Of a stretch of DNA of 35,473 nucleotides, positions 22,963-31,432 are shown one piece after another. The notes under the pieces are model-generated. The model worked only from the letters and a program-made list of their open reading frames with translations, did not search any database and had not been told where the DNA came from. The DNA is from Lamprobacter sp964516305 (GTDB lineage Bacteria > Pseudomonadota > Gammaproteobacteria > Chromatiales > Chromatiaceae): contig CAZEZH010000022.1 of assembly GCA_964516305.1 (NCBI GenBank), forward strand, positions 1 to 35,473. The letters are read 5' to 3'. The translations under genes and the position numbers were made by a program. Position 1 is the first letter of the stretch, and each line of letters opens with the position of its first letter.

Positions 22963-24519
22963 TCAATTGTCGTCGCCGCTGGATTGGTAGCCACAGCGGG
23001 TAATGATGCTGCCGGGGGCCGGCGTGGAGTCGTCACTGAGTGCCGTTCGCAGGCGATCGCAGACCGTCTTCAGAACCTTGATCCGCGCGAACGGCTTATC
23101 GTCACCTTCGACCAGCGTCCAGGGGGCGTATTCGGTGCTGGTGCGGGCGATCATCTCGTTAACTGCGACCTTATACAGCGGCCACTTCTCGCGGTTGCGC
23201 CAGTCTTCGTCGGTGATCTTGTACTGTTTGTACGGCGTCTTTTCGCGGTCTTGGAAGCGTTCCAGCTGTTCTTCTTGGCTGACCTGGAGCCAAAACTTGA
23301 GTAGCACGGAGCCGTTCTCGACCAGCTGCTCTTCGAACTCGTTGATCTCGGCGTAGGCGCGGCGCCATTCGTCCTCGGAAGCGAAGTCCTCGACGCGCTC
23401 GACCAACACGCGACCGTACCAGGAGCGATCGTAGATGATGATGTGCCCGGCGCGCGGTAGGTGGCGCCAGAACCGCCACAGATAGTGGTGTGCCTTCTCC
23501 TCATCGGTCGGGGCGGCGATCGGGATGGTGCGATAGATGCGCGCATCGACGGCGCTGGTGACACGGCGGATGGCGCCGCCCTTGCCGCCGGCATCAACGC
23601 CCTCAAACACCAACACGGTGGTGCGCTTACGGTTGTAGGCCTTCCAAGCGAGTTCGTTGATCTCGGTTTGGTATCGCTTCAGGGCCTCTTTGTAGTCGTC
23701 GCGCGAAAGGCTCTGGGTCATGTCCAGCTGATCGAGCAAGGTGATCTGCGCGCTCGCCGATACAGGTAGGTCGAGCGGCTCGGCGGTGGCTGGCGGCTCA
23801 GTGGGCAGCGGTTGTTGGAGTCGGGCACGAATCGCCTGCAACAGGGTCTTGCCGACGGTGAGGTCACGATAGCGTTTGTCTTCGGCCTCGATCAGGTACC
23901 AAGGCGCGATGCCACGGTCGGTTTGGCGGATGACGCGCTCGGCAACATACTCGAACAGCTGATACTGCTCGGCGAATTTCGACTTCTTTGGCAACATCTT
24001 CCAGCGACTGCGATCATCGCGTGAGAGTTCTTTGAGTCGCTTCTTTTGGTCTTCCTCAGAGAGGTGGAACCAGAATTTCACCACCAGCGCCCCGTCGTGG
24101 GTCAGAGAGCGCTCAAAGTCGACGACCCGTGCCAGCTCGGCGTCGAGCGCGGCATCGTCGCATTCGCCGCGGAAACGGTGTTCGATCGGTGCCAGATACC
24201 AGCCGCCGAACAGGATCGCGACCTCGCCCCGCGGTGGCAGTGTGCGCCAGAATCGCCAGTAGCGGGGACGCTCCAGTTCCTCATCGCTGAAATCCCAGAA
24301 CGCGAAGGTCTGCATGCCGCGCGTGTCGAGCCACTCATTGAGGCGATTTACCACCTCGCCTTTGCCGGCGGCTTCGACCCCAGCGACGATGACGATGACG
24401 GGAATGTTGCTTTCCCTCAGCTCGCGCTGAGCCTCGAGCAGTTGCGTACGCAACTCGTCGCGTTGCGCCTTGAAATCCGCCTTGCTGACCGTGCGGCCAA
24501 CCTTTGCTGCCTCAAACAT
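22963..24519 (-). CDS. pap: Polyphosphate:AMP phosphotransferase (two-domain PPK2)
   Basis: A 518-residue protein made of two tandem PPK2 domains. It transfers phosphate from polyphosphate to AMP, giving ADP. The N-terminal domain (about residues 10-240) has a P-loop GVEAAGKGE (48-56), but its Walker B/lid segment reads LFGGWYLAP instead of the YDRSWYGR type, so it is probably not catalytic. The C-terminal domain (about 270-490) has GVDAGGKGGAIRR (307-319) and IIYDRSWYGR (361-370), both intact. In the characterised Pseudomonas protein the C-terminal half carries the activity. ATG 24519 (MFEAAKVGR) is chosen over an upstream GTG at 24525. It is the last gene of a minus-strand group, 186 bases after the thioesterase gene. 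Confidence 0.92.
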   Translation of the reverse strand: MFEAAKVGRTVSKADFKAQRDELRTQLLEAQRELRESNIPVIVIVAGVEAAGKGEVVNRLNEWLDTRGMQTFAFWDFSDEELERPRYWRFWRTLPPRGEVAILFGGWYLAPIEHRFRGECDDAALDAELARVVDFERSLTHDGALVVKFWFHLSEEDQKKRLKELSRDDRSRWKMLPKKSKFAEQYQLFEYVAERVIRQTDRGIAPWYLIEAEDKRYRDLTVGKTLLQAIRARLQQPLPTEPPATAEPLDLPVSASAQITLLDQLDMTQSLSRDDYKEALKRYQTEINELAWKAYNRKRTTVLVFEGVDAGGKGGAIRRVTSAVDARIYRTIPIAAPTDEEKAHHYLWRFWRHLPRAGHIIIYDRSWYGRVLVERVEDFASEDEWRRAYAEINEFEEQLVENGSVLLKFWLQVSQEEQLERFQDREKTPYKQYKITDEDWRNREKWPLYKVAVNEMIARTSTEYAPWTLVEGDDKPFARIKVLKTVCDRLRTALSDDSTPAPGSIITRCGYQSSGDDN

Positions 24520-24705
24520 AATCACCTGTCCCAGAGATTTGGCTATTCAATCGCCAAGTGCAGAATCATCGCATGCTGCGTTGATGGCTGATAGTGCCCG
24601 AAAGCTTAAGTTTTTCATCACAGGCTGAGGAGTCGACTAACAGATGCAGTGTTAGCGGTCTCTGCCACTTGGCTGAATCTAGAAGCGGCGGGCGAGAGGC
24701 GCCGG

Positions 24706-25146
24706 TCATGGCCCGCCCGCTGCGGATAGACGGCACGGGCGGCCGGTGTCATTGACGGCGACGAACACCAGCCGACCGGTGGCCACCTCACGTGTTGCCT
24801 CTGGCTTCGAGGCACGTCGCGCCCAGGCACTGATATCGACAGTGACGGAGGTCTTGCCGGTGTGCTCGACCCGGGCGTAGAGATCAACCAGGTCGCCGAC
24901 CCGGATCGGTGCTCGAAACTGGAAGGCATTGATGGCCACGGTGGCCACTCGGCCCTTGGCCCGCGCGACAGCGAGCGTGGCGCCGGCGATGTCGGCCTGC
25001 GCCAGCAGCCAGCCGCCGAAGATATCACCATCCGGATTGGTATCGGCCGGTGCCGCGAAGACGCGCAGTGCGAGTTGCCACTCGCTCGGGTCTGCGGGCT
25101 GGGATGGAGACGGATCGGTGCCTGGTAATGCGTCCATGTTCATGAG
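24706..25146 (-). CDS. Acyl-CoA thioesterase, YciA-like hotdog protein
   Basis: A 146-residue single hotdog-domain protein resembling E. coli YciA, a cytoplasmic acyl-CoA thioesterase with broad substrate range. The core PADTNPDGDIFGGWLLAQAD (about residues 33-52) includes the Asn/Asp pair and the central hotdog helix start. It is followed by VATVAINAFQFRAPIRVGDL and the strand SVTVDISAWARR. The frame opens well upstream (to 25287, inside the neighbouring gene). ATG 25146 (MNMDALPG) or 25140 fits best, as it clears the upstream aminotransferase stop by 29 bases. The first about 25 residues are a low-complexity leader. Confidence 0.87.
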   Translation of the reverse strand, partial: LMNMDALPGTDPSPSQPADPSEWQLALRVFAAPADTNPDGDIFGGWLLAQADIAGATLAVARAKGRVATVAINAFQFRAPIRVGDLVDLYARVEHTGKTSVTVDISAWARRASKPEATREVATGRLVFVAVNDTGRPCRLSAAGGP

Positions 25147-25175
25147 GGCTGGTCGAGCAGATGGGACATAGTTGC

Positions 25176-26306
25176 TCAGCCTGCGCGGGATAGGGTCTGC
25201 TTGGTCAGTTCCATCGCCTGCGCCAGATGGGCCTCCGGGGTATAGAAGTGTGGTGAGAAGCGTAGTCCACCACCCCGGCTCGCGCACATCAGGCCCTGTT
25301 TCATCAACTGCTGATAGAGCTGCTGCTGATCAACGCCGGGCACGCGGAAGGTGAGGATGCCCGCGCGCCGTTCCGGCAAGCGCGGAGAGAGGAGCTCGAA
25401 GCCGGCCTGGTCGACGAGTTCGATCAGACGCTCGATTCGGGCTTCGATCGCCGCGGCGATCGTTTCGGCGCCGAGTTCCTCGAGCAGCGACAGGCTGGCC
25501 TCGAGGGCATGGATGCCGAGCATGTTTGGACTGCCGCATTCGAAGCGCCGCGCGCTGGTCGCTGGCTGCCAATCTTTGCGATCGAAGGTGCCCATGTCCT
25601 CGACCATGTGCCAGCCGAACTCGGTGAGGCGCAGTTGCTCACGCAGCTCCGGCCGACACCAGAATAGCGCCAATCCCTCAGGTCCGAGCAACCACTTGTG
25701 GCCATCCGCGACGACGAAGTCGACTGGGCTGTCGGCCAGATCAAAGGGTAGGGCGCCCAAGCCTTGTATCGCATCCAGACAGAGCAGAATCCCGCGCTCG
25801 CGGCAGGCCGTCGCAAGTCGGCCGATGTCGAGGCGTTGTCCGCGCCCATACTGGACCCAGCTCACTGCGAGCAGACGCGTGCGGGTGTCGCAGTGCGCGA
25901 GCAGATCGGCCTCTGGGTTCTTGCTGACGGACAAGTCGATACAGCGTAACTCCACGCCGCGTTCGCCTAAGGTCTCCCAGACGATGCGGTTGGAGGGGAA
26001 CTCTTGAGCGATACTGACAATGTTGTCGCCGGCTTGCCAATCGAGCCCTTGAGCGACGAATGACAGACCTTCCGAGGTGCTCTTCAGTAATGCGATGGTG
26101 GCGGCCGAATCGGCGCCGATGAGTCGTGCGGCGCGTTCGCGGAGTCGTTGCTCGACCTCAAGCCAGGCGGGATAGCGTTGCGAGCCGAGCCGGCCCTGTT
26201 CGGCGGCGAAGCACGCTACCGCCGCCACAGTGCGTTGCGGCCAGGGCGCAATCGCAGCGTGATTGAGATAGAGGAGATTGGGGTCGAGGTGGAAGTCCGG
26301 ATGCAT
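25176..26306 (-). CDS. Class V aminotransferase (cysteine desulfurase-like fold)
   Basis: A 376-residue PLP enzyme of aminotransferase class V. The PLP lysine is Lys204 in VVADGHKWLLGPEGLALFW, and the cofactor-ring Asp is Asp178 in CLDAIQGLGALPFDL. STSEGLSFVA (about residues 76-85) fits the phosphate-binding site, and the region RFECGSPNMLGIHALEASL (about 254-272) is also typical. The N-terminus LYLNHAAIAPWP resembles isopenicillin N epimerase and selenocysteine lyase-like members. The catalytic-loop cysteine of true cysteine desulfurases cannot be identified, so the substrate is open. It is divergent from gmk and heads the minus-strand group with the thioesterase and pap. Confidence 0.85.
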   Translation of the reverse strand: MHPDFHLDPNLLYLNHAAIAPWPQRTVAAVACFAAEQGRLGSQRYPAWLEVEQRLRERAARLIGADSAATIALLKSTSEGLSFVAQGLDWQAGDNIVSIAQEFPSNRIVWETLGERGVELRCIDLSVSKNPEADLLAHCDTRTRLLAVSWVQYGRGQRLDIGRLATACRERGILLCLDAIQGLGALPFDLADSPVDFVVADGHKWLLGPEGLALFWCRPELREQLRLTEFGWHMVEDMGTFDRKDWQPATSARRFECGSPNMLGIHALEASLSLLEELGAETIAAAIEARIERLIELVDQAGFELLSPRLPERRAGILTFRVPGVDQQQLYQQLMKQGLMCASRGGGLRFSPHFYTPEAHLAQAMELTKQTLSRAG

Positions 26307-26410
26307 GAGGGGGGATGATCGATTGCCTTGGCCGCGATCATGCCAGTAACAGTGGCTGCCATGCCATGCGAAAAACGTCTTGCGAAAAACGCTAGGCGCT
26401 GATGCCGGAT

Positions 26411-26439
26411 CTGACTGGCCTGCCTGCCATCGCTATAAT
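26411..26439 (+). promoter_or_regulatory. Probable sigma-70 promoter of gmk
   Basis: A perfect TATAAT at 26434-26439 lies 17 bases downstream of CTGACT at 26411-26416, a four-of-six match to TTGACA. The pair stands 54 bases before the gmk start, in the divergent region shared with the aminotransferase gene. Confidence 0.6.
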
Positions 26440-26493
26440 CGCGTGCCTAAGCCGCGGCACTGCCGCCGAGTCCCGATCCGCATAGGAAGCCCC

Positions 26494-27141
26494 ATGCTTG
26501 CAGCCCCCGCGTCCCCGTCCACAGCGTCCAAAGGTCTGTTATTCGTCGTCTCCGCACCCTCAGGAGCCGGTAAGACCAGTCTGGTCGCCGCGCTACTCGA
26601 GCGCGATCCGGCCCTGACCCTCTCTGTCTCCTTTACCACCCGCACGCGCCGCTCGGGCGAGATCGATGGCACGCACTATCATTTTGTTGATCATCAGCGT
26701 TTCGAGCAGATGATCGCCGAGGGCGCCTTCATCGAGTATGCGCGCGTCTTCGATAACGCTTATGGCACGGCGGAAACATCGCTGCGCGAGTCTCTCGATC
26801 GCGGCCAGGATCTGCTGCTCGAGATCGATTGGCAGGGCGCGCGCCAGGTTCGAGACCGGTTTCCAGAGGCGGTGTCGATCTTCATCGTGCCGCCATCATT
26901 AGCGGCCTTGGAGAAACGGCTGCGTGGCCGTGGTCAGGATAGCGACGCGGTGATCAGCGAGCGCATGGCCAAGGCCCGCGATGAACTCTCGCACTGGGAC
27001 GAGTATGGCTATCTCGTGGTCAATGACCACTTCGAGCAGGCGCTCGGTGATCTTGGCCATATCCTCCAGGCCGAGCGCTTGCGCACACCGCGGCAAGCCG
27101 CTCGCGAGCAGCACCGGCTGCGCTCGATGCTGGGTGGCTGA
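26494..27141 (+). CDS. gmk: Guanylate kinase
   Basis: A 215-residue enzyme that phosphorylates GMP to GDP with ATP. The P-loop SAPSGAGKTSLV is at about residues 20-31. The GMP-binding stretch SVSFTTRTRRSGEIDGTHYH (about 49-68) includes the family signature TTRxxRxGE. The lid region RLRGRGQDSD is at about 138-147. ATG 26494 follows an AGGAAG ribosome binding site (26484-26489); the open frame extends upstream over the promoter and is not used. The gene precedes rpoZ and spoT, the standard gammaproteobacterial order. Confidence 0.97.
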   Translation: MLAAPASPSTASKGLLFVVSAPSGAGKTSLVAALLERDPALTLSVSFTTRTRRSGEIDGTHYHFVDHQRFEQMIAEGAFIEYARVFDNAYGTAETSLRESLDRGQDLLLEIDWQGARQVRDRFPEAVSIFIVPPSLAALEKRLRGRGQDSDAVISERMAKARDELSHWDEYGYLVVNDHFEQALGDLGHILQAERLRTPRQAAREQHRLRSMLGG

Positions 27142-27398
27142 TGCATTCGCCTGTGGCGCAACTCACTCCACTCGCCACGGTCTTAAGAAGAAAGTGACCT
27201 GTGTGACCGTTGCGCAACGATGTGTTAACGGTGGTTTTCTGGTAACTTGAGGCCAGGATTCAGACCAGCGAACTGCTGTCGATCGGTCCCAGCGGGCACC
27301 GATGTCAAGTCTGACGCGTTGTTACCCTAGAACATGAGTGTTTGCGGTCCATCGGCTGCGCATCATGATGTCTCTATGAATGGTTTTGGAGTATTCGA

Positions 27399-27677
27399 AT
27401 GGCTCGCATCACTGTCGAGGATTGCCTCGAGCACGTCGATAATCGCTTTGAGTTGGTCTTGGTCTCGACCAAGCGCGCCCGGCAGTTGGCGAAGGGCGTT
27501 GAGCCACTGCTACCCTGGGAAAACGACAAGCCGACGGTGATGGCCCTGCGCGAGATCGCAGCCGGCCTGATCGAGCCACAGACCCTAGAAGACGGCGATC
27601 GCGCTGCTCAGGATGCTGCTGAGGCCCTAGAGCGAGCGCTGGCCGAGGAGCTTGCGTCAAGGGATGCAGAAGACTGA
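27399..27677 (+). CDS. rpoZ: RNA polymerase omega subunit
   Basis: A 92-residue omega protein starting MARITVEDCLEHVDNRFELV, with the RARQLAKGVEPLLPWENDKP segment that wraps the beta-prime tail. Omega assists RNA polymerase assembly and in E. coli forms part of a ppGpp site. It is separated from gmk by 257 bases containing a perfect 12-bp palindrome (CGTTGCGCAACG, 27208-27219) and two GTGACC copies, which may be regulatory. Its end overlaps the probable spoT start by 14 bases. Confidence 0.97.
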   Translation: MARITVEDCLEHVDNRFELVLVSTKRARQLAKGVEPLLPWENDKPTVMALREIAAGLIEPQTLEDGDRAAQDAAEALERALAEELASRDAED

Positions 27678-30048
27678 GGCCGAAGCAACGCTGGATCGGC
27701 CGCGTCCCCGGGTACCCGGGGCAGCGATGGTCGCCTTGCCCGCGCTCGCCGAGACGCCAACGGATGGCAAACGAGGCGATAGTCGGCAGGATAATCATGG
27801 TGCGCGCGAGACCATGCCATGTGCGCCTGCGGCTGCTACGCCGGGGCTGAATGCGTACCGGCATCTTAGCAACGAGCCCACCCGGTTTCTGATCAGCGAC
27901 CTCCTTTCGGAGCTTGAGACCTACCTACCTTGCGAGCAGGTCAGCGAGGTCTACCGCGCTTATCTTTTCGGCGCCGAGGCGCATCAGGGGCAGGAGCGCC
28001 AAAGTGGCGAACCCTATATCTACCACCCGATTGCGGTGGCTCGCATTCTCGTCGGGATGCGGATGGATTACAAAGGCCTGATGGCGGCCATCCTGCACGA
28101 CGTCATCGAGGATACGCCCACCGCGAAAGAGCACCTTGCCGACACCTTCGGCGACGATGTTGCTGAGCTTGTCGATGGGGTCAGTAAGCTGACGCAGATC
28201 GATTTTCCGTCGCGGGCCGAGGCACAGGCGGCCAGCTTCCGCAAGATGATGCTGGCGATGACGCGGGATATCCGGGTCATCCTGATCAAACTGGCCGACC
28301 GTCTCCACAACATGCGCACCCTCGATGCGATGATGCCCGCCAAGCGCAGGCGCATCTCGCGCGAGACGCTCGAGATCTACGCGCCCATCGCCAACCGGCT
28401 CGGCATCAACCGCATCCGGCTCGACCTCGAAGACCTTGGATTTCGCCATCATTGGCCCTGGCGGCACGCCGTGCTGTCTCGCACCATCAAGAAGAAGTTG
28501 CAAGGGCAGCGCGAGATGGTCGCCAGTGTCGGCGATGCCTTGCAGAAGCGACTCAAAGCGGTCGGGATCGAGGCGGAGGTTTTCGGCCGCGAAAAACATC
28601 TCTACAGCATCTATCGAAAGATGAGCGCAAAGCGGCGCTCGTTCGAAGACATGGTCGATGTCTTTGGCTTTCGCGTCATCGTCGACCGGGTCGATACCTG
28701 TTATCGCGTCCTTGGCCAGGCCCATGACCTCTACAAGCCAGTGCCTGGTCGCTTCAAGGACTACATCGCGATCCCGAAGTCGAACGGCTATCAGTCTCTG
28801 CATACCGGGCTAATCGGGCCATTGGGTGTCCCGATCGAGATCCAGATCCGCACCGTCGATATGAATCGGCTTGCCGAGTCTGGGATCGCCGCACACTGGA
28901 TGTATAAGACCGAGGGCGAGGGCAGCGGCCCTCAGGCGGCGGCCAAGGATTGGCTGCAGGGGCTGCTCGAGGTTCAGCGCGACTCGGGCAACTCGCAGGA
29001 ATTCCTTGAGCATGTGAAGGTCGATCTGTTCCCTGATGAGGTCTACGTCTTTACGCCCAAGGGACGCATCCTGGTGCTGCCGATGGGTGCCACGGTGGTC
29101 GACTTCGCCTATGCGATCCACTCCGATGTCGGCAACACCTGCGTTGCGGCACGGATCGATCGGCGGCTGTCCTCGCTGCGGACGCCGTTGCGCAGTGGGC
29201 AGACCGTCGAGATCATCACCGCGCCCGGTGCGAAGCCCAATGCAGCTTGGCTCAACTTCGTCGTCACCGGCAAGGCGCGTGCGAGTATCCGCAGCTACCT
29301 AAAGAATTTGCAGAATCGCGAAGCAGAGGTGTTGGGTCAGCGGATGCTGTCGGCCCAGCTGGCTGCCTTCGGGCTGAGTTTGGAGCAGGTCGGCGAGGCG
29401 CGCATCCTGGCGCATGCGATCGAGAGCGGACTCGATGACAGCGCAAAGCTGTTCGCCGAGATTGGTCTCGGCAATCGCATGCCGATGTTGATTGCGCGAC
29501 GTCTTGCGGGTCCGTCCGAGCCCCTGCCTGGGGGCGAGTTCGCCTCCAATGCTGCCCCTCCGGGGAGCGACGAGGGCCGCCGTAGTGCTCGCCGACTGGC
29601 GATTCGAGGCACTGAAGGGATGGTCGTGCACTTCGCACGCTGCTGTCGGCCGATCCCGGGGGACCCGATCACCGGCCTCTTTAGCGCTGGCAAGGGGATC
29701 GTCGTCCACCGCAATGAGTGTCGAAACCTCGGTGACTTCCATTCGAAGCGCGACAAATGGCTGGAGGTCGAATGGGCGCAGAATCCGCAGGCCGAGTTTC
29801 AGACCGAGATTCGAGTTGATGCCGGGAATCATCGCGGGGCATTGGCGACCATCGCCAGCGCCATCGCTGAGCAGGGCTCCAACATCGAGAATGTGAATTC
29901 GCGTGAGAAGGACGGAATAACCACGACACTCGACTTTCTGATCAACGTGACGGGTCGGAAGCATCTCGCCGTCATCATGCGACGGTTGCGCCAGATACCC
30001 GCCGTGACGCGGATCGTGCGCCTGTCCAATGCGGGTCGGATGCGCTAG
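27664..30048 (+). CDS. spoT: Bifunctional (p)ppGpp synthetase/hydrolase
   Basis: A RelA/SpoT-family protein of 794 residues from ATG 27664. The HD hydrolase domain has YIYHPIAVARIL and ILHDVIEDT (His-Asp near residues 145-146), with DRLHNMRTLDAM further on, all metal-site residues present. The synthetase domain has GREKHLYSIYRKM, DVFGFRVIV, IPKSNGYQSLHT and EIQIRT. TGS (YVFTPKGRILVLPMGATVVD) and a C-terminal ACT domain (EIRVDAGNHRGALATIASAI) follow. The start is uncertain: 27664 overlaps rpoZ and leaves about 70 residues before the E. coli start point; ATG 27727 or 27814 would shorten this. The linker between TGS and ACT contains a Cys-Cys-Arg-Pro motif, as in other SpoT proteins. Confidence 0.95.
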   Translation: MQKTEAEATLDRPRPRVPGAAMVALPALAETPTDGKRGDSRQDNHGARETMPCAPAAATPGLNAYRHLSNEPTRFLISDLLSELETYLPCEQVSEVYRAYLFGAEAHQGQERQSGEPYIYHPIAVARILVGMRMDYKGLMAAILHDVIEDTPTAKEHLADTFGDDVAELVDGVSKLTQIDFPSRAEAQAASFRKMMLAMTRDIRVILIKLADRLHNMRTLDAMMPAKRRRISRETLEIYAPIANRLGINRIRLDLEDLGFRHHWPWRHAVLSRTIKKKLQGQREMVASVGDALQKRLKAVGIEAEVFGREKHLYSIYRKMSAKRRSFEDMVDVFGFRVIVDRVDTCYRVLGQAHDLYKPVPGRFKDYIAIPKSNGYQSLHTGLIGPLGVPIEIQIRTVDMNRLAESGIAAHWMYKTEGEGSGPQAAAKDWLQGLLEVQRDSGNSQEFLEHVKVDLFPDEVYVFTPKGRILVLPMGATVVDFAYAIHSDVGNTCVAARIDRRLSSLRTPLRSGQTVEIITAPGAKPNAAWLNFVVTGKARASIRSYLKNLQNREAEVLGQRMLSAQLAAFGLSLEQVGEARILAHAIESGLDDSAKLFAEIGLGNRMPMLIARRLAGPSEPLPGGEFASNAAPPGSDEGRRSARRLAIRGTEGMVVHFARCCRPIPGDPITGLFSAGKGIVVHRNECRNLGDFHSKRDKWLEVEWAQNPQAEFQTEIRVDAGNHRGALATIASAIAEQGSNIENVNSREKDGITTTLDFLINVTGRKHLAVIMRRLRQIPAVTRIVRLSNAGRMR

Positions 30049-30061
30049 CGGGAAATGCCTT

Positions 30062-30523
30062 TTAGCGTCGTCGCTCGCGAAACGGACGTCGCCCTCGGTA
30101 CGCGGTAATCTGCTGCACGATGGTCTGAAACGGCAGCTGATCAAGGCTGCCAAAGCGACTCACCGCGGACTCGACGATCGCATCCACATCATCGATGGTC
30201 GTTGGGACCTCCGCGTCTGGTTTCAGCGCCATGTAGAGGCCGCGCAAGCCGCCGACCTGGACCCGCATCGCCTTCGCATGCGGCAGCGCTGAGCCGCCGT
30301 CAGTGGTCCTGAGCGCAAAGCGCGCCTGGCCGCGCAAGAGCGCCAACAGACTCACGCAGCGTGCCTGTGCGTCATCGCTGTTGCAGTGCACCCCTTCGCG
30401 CTCGGCGATGCAGAAACGCTCGGCACGGCTGCAGGCACATTGGTTGGTCAAGATGCTCTTCTCGAACGGGCAGTAGCGCTCATTGATGGCGCTGTAGGTC
30501 TCGCGGAAGACTTGATTGTCCAT
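30062..30523 (-). CDS. Cysteine-rich protein of unknown function
   Basis: A 153-residue protein I cannot assign. The first 56 residues hold six cysteines (18, 29, 31, 38, 47, 56) in a pattern that could bind a metal or an iron-sulfur cluster (ERYCPFEKSI, NQCACSRAERFC, REGVHC). The remainder has no cysteines; it shows a conserved-looking block ALPHAKAMRVQVGGLRGLYM (about 79-98), then a helical acidic segment and an arginine-rich end (RGRRPFRERRR). The gene is the last of three on the minus strand after grxC and hslR, with gaps of 24 and 19 bases, so co-expression is likely. It converges on spoT (13 bases between stops). Confidence 0.8.
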   Translation of the reverse strand: MDNQVFRETYSAINERYCPFEKSILTNQCACSRAERFCIAEREGVHCNSDDAQARCVSLLALLRGQARFALRTTDGGSALPHAKAMRVQVGGLRGLYMALKPDAEVPTTIDDVDAIVESAVSRFGSLDQLPFQTIVQQITAYRGRRPFRERRR

Positions 30524-30542
30524 CAGCCTTGGCCCCTCTTGC

Positions 30543-30950
30543 CTATTTGCCGGTCAGCTCACTGAGGCGGCGTCGGTCACGTTTCGTTGGTCGCCCGCCC
30601 TCAGTGCGTGCAGCCGGTCCAGCCGCTCGGCGCTCCTGGACGATCTCTTGGCGTTTGAGCCGGCTCTGCTCATCCTCTTCGAACAGCAAGACCGCCTCAC
30701 TGGCGGGGCGCCGCTGCTTGGAGACGGCCTTGATCTCAATCTGCCATTCGAACTGGCCCTTATGGATGCTGAGCCGCGTGCCCGGCCGCACGCTCCGGCC
30801 CGGCTTTGTGCGCTGGCCGTCAACATGCACCTTGCCACCGTTGATGGCCTCGACTGCGAGCGGGCGCGTCTTGAAGAAACGCGCCGCCCAAAGCCACTTA
30901 TCCAGCCGCTGGCCGCTGTTCTGCTCGGCGCCTGGCTTGCCTGTATTCAT
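30543..30950 (-). CDS. hslR: Heat shock protein 15 (S4-domain RNA-binding protein)
   Basis: A 135-residue protein like E. coli Hsp15, which binds 50S subunits carrying stalled nascent chains and helps recycle them. The S4 domain spans about residues 13-70: QRLDKWLWAARFFKTRPLAV, then INGGKVHVDGQRTKPGRSV. The C-terminal third is basic and ends RPTKRDRRRLSEL, the characteristic Hsp15 tail. ATG 30950 is 24 bases after the grxC stop. It is the middle gene of the grxC-hslR-unknown group. Confidence 0.94.
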   Translation of the reverse strand: MNTGKPGAEQNSGQRLDKWLWAARFFKTRPLAVEAINGGKVHVDGQRTKPGRSVRPGTRLSIHKGQFEWQIEIKAVSKQRRPASEAVLLFEEDEQSRLKRQEIVQERRAAGPAARTEGGRPTKRDRRRLSELTGK

Positions 30951-30974
30951 CGGTTAGCGCCCATCAGCTCTCGC

Positions 30975-31232
30975 TCATCGCTCTTCGAACAGGGGGTCCA
31001 GCTGACCGGCCCGGTCGAGTGCAGCCATGTCGTCGTAGCCGCCGATATGTCGCTCGTCGATGAAGATCTGCGGCACCGTGGTGCGTTGACTGCGTTGGAT
31101 CATGGTGCGCATCTCCTCGCGATCCTTGTCGACGCGGATCTCGTCGAATTCGATACCTTTCTGCTTCAGGAGCCTGCGTGCGCGCACGCAATAGGGGCAG
31201 AAGGCGGTCGCATACATCTGAACAATGGGCAT
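30975..31232 (-). CDS. grxC: Glutaredoxin 3
   Basis: An 85-residue glutaredoxin with the dithiol active site CPYC at residues 12-15, the cis-proline segment TVPQIFIDERHIGGYDD (Pro at about residue 54), and the GG motif for glutathione binding. It reduces protein disulfides and mixed disulfides with glutathione in the cytosol. It begins a minus-strand group with hslR and a cysteine-rich protein. The 200 bases between it and the divergent pepN must hold both promoters, although I see no strong ones. Confidence 0.96.
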   Translation of the reverse strand: MPIVQMYATAFCPYCVRARRLLKQKGIEFDEIRVDKDREEMRTMIQRSQRTTVPQIFIDERHIGGYDDMAALDRAGQLDPLFEER

Positions 31233-31432
31233 TATGATGGTCCTACCCTGACGGCTCGGTGCTCAGTACTGAGAGCCACCTCGGCGGGCTTGGCGAATGC
31301 CGCAGCCCAAGCGACCGAGCAAACTGCTTGAAATCTGGCGGCTGCGGCCGGATCAGGCAAGATTGGCATAGCCTGTCTCCTGCGCCAAGACCACCCCGAG
31401 CCCTTATCCTAGCAGAGCCGATTACCACGCCG

